Under the pieces are notes generated by a model, which saw only the letters and a list, made by a program, of their open reading frames with translations, was not told the origin of the DNA and did not search any database. Position numbers and translations under genes: made by a program. Of a stretch of DNA of 64,000 nucleotides, positions 62,911 through 64,000 are shown piece after piece. Position 1 is the stretch's first letter; each line of letters begins with the position of its first letter. The stretch comes from Pithys albifrons albifrons (taxonomy: Eukaryota; Chordata; Aves; Passeriformes; Thamnophilidae), in contig NC_092471.1 of NCBI RefSeq assembly GCF_047495875.1, positions 13,475,001 through 13,539,000 of the forward strand, in the 5' to 3' direction.

Positions 62911-64000
62911 CATACAGAGAAGGTAACAATGGCAACAATGCTGCTTAAAGGTATAGAATAACTTTCTTACACAGGGTGAATTAGGATTTTTCAGTCTGAA
63001 AGGCAGTGGATAAGGTGGGGCCTATAAAGCAGAAAAACTGCATATGAGTAATTTTTTTCCTCATATCCCAATAATTTGTCAGTGTACTCATTATTTAGGT
63101 AGGAAGCTTAAAGAACAAAGATTAGTACTTTTCACCCAGTACAAAAATTGCAGAGGTTTAATTTCACAGACTTGTAGAAGTCACGTGTAAGGAGGGTAAC
63201 AAAGTCACAGAGTAACTCCAGTGGTTGCCATGGGCACAATGGTCCAAACACTACCTCTACTCAGGAGAAATGCTAACTAGTGTTTGCAGGTCTGTCTCTT
63301 CTGTTCTCGTTCTTACCCATCCTTAAGTATCAGACACTACTATTCTAGAAAGAATACAAGATTAAATGGACTTTTAGTGAGACCCAGATCTCCTCATGTT
63401 AACAATAAAACTGCAGTGTAAACCTTCTGATTTGACATTGTTTACTGGAGAGTGGGAGGAAGATGTTTTCCCACATTCTGCACTGGCCTTACACGATCCA
63501 GATCCACCCCCACTGCTGTACCTAGAGTCACTTGCACATGAATCTGCCCTGTGAATCATGCCTAAAAAGCATACACCACTTGCTATGCACTGAAGCGTAG
63601 AGATAGAAAATGTCTTTGGGGGTTGGTTTTTTCCCTTGTTTCTTCTTTTTTTTTTCCCTTTTTTTTCCCAAGTCTGTGAGTAGCTGCCTCAGTTGTTTGC
63701 AGAGATCAGGCACACAGCAGAAGTGTTTCCTCTCTTAATGGTTTGATATCTTTAGACTATGACTAAGTTTCTCATTTTTTTCCCGCCCACTTGCATAGCT
63801 CAATACAGCTGAGCAATACTGTGGAGACATAGCAATGAAGATAAAGGACTTATTGAAAAGATTTTTTTCATTTAAAACTGACAGAAGTGACATATAAATG
63901 TCTGATCCCAAAGTCAATAGCACAGATCCATTTGCCTTGGCTGATGAAATCAAACTTCAAATAACAAAAAGCCATTATTTCCCTTTCTTGAAAACATTTG

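Larger units (their letters stand above)
55901..64000. other. Unique AT-rich non-coding sequence to window end
   Basis: 8.1 kb without a supported gene or assignable transposon. Simple-sequence spots: A15 at 61,913-61,927, a TTGG/TTTG-rich tract at about 62,855-62,910, and T-rich runs at about 63,642-63,668. GTTGCCATGG at 63,224-63,233 resembles half of an RFX X-box. A 148-codon minus frame at 59,926-60,372 has no known domain. Confidence 0.5.

Noticed and set aside
1..64000. CRISPR array, bacterial operon, prophage or intact endogenous retrovirus
   Set aside because: No regularly spaced direct repeats, no ribosome-binding-site-led frames, no paired LTRs, primer-binding site or gag/pol-like frames were seen on either strand.

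Overview
The window reads as nuclear DNA of a bird, away from any recognisable protein-coding gene. The evidence is its two younger CR1 LINE copies with avian-type 3' ends (near 35.35-36.46 kb and 48.16-49.49 kb, both sense on the minus strand). A much older CR1 (about 1.69-3.05 kb, plus strand) and scattered relics of older amniote repeats (MIR-type CORE-SINEs and palindromic MITE-like elements) agree with this. Base composition is AT-rich and CpG-poor. I cannot name the species or chromosome from sequence alone; the form of the younger CR1s would suit a songbird, but that is inference.

Layout: 0-3 kb is unique sequence followed by the ancient CR1. 3-13.8 kb is mostly unique, with a three-copy degenerate 54-bp tandem repeat at 7.51-7.67 kb. 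13.86-14.13 kb is a compact CpG-rich island, the clearest promoter-like base composition in the window. 17.4-18.2 kb holds three relics of old palindromic amniote repeats. 20.24-21.18 kb looks like a regulatory element, with PBX-MEIS and RFX-type motifs. 22.7 and 32.4 kb carry MIR-type SINE relics. 23.4-24.0 kb has a paired TEAD-type inverted motif, and 30.55 kb has two perfect POU octamers 14 bp apart. The two CR1 copies and their internal deletions occupy 35.3-36.5 and 48.2-49.5 kb. 54.2-55.9 kb contains GATA, HOX/PBX-like and T-box-like motifs in AT-rich sequence that looks like conserved non-coding DNA.

No open reading frame in the window is convincing as a gene. The longest (138-177 codons) show no family I recognise, and those over 35.6-36.2 and 48.4-49.3 kb are remnants of CR1 ORF2. 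No tRNA, rRNA, CRISPR array, bacterial-type operon or intact mobile element was seen. The simplest reading is an intergenic gene desert or a very long intron, possibly with a non-coding transcript starting at the CpG island and several distal enhancers. All family assignments are from remembered consensus sequences, not from a search.
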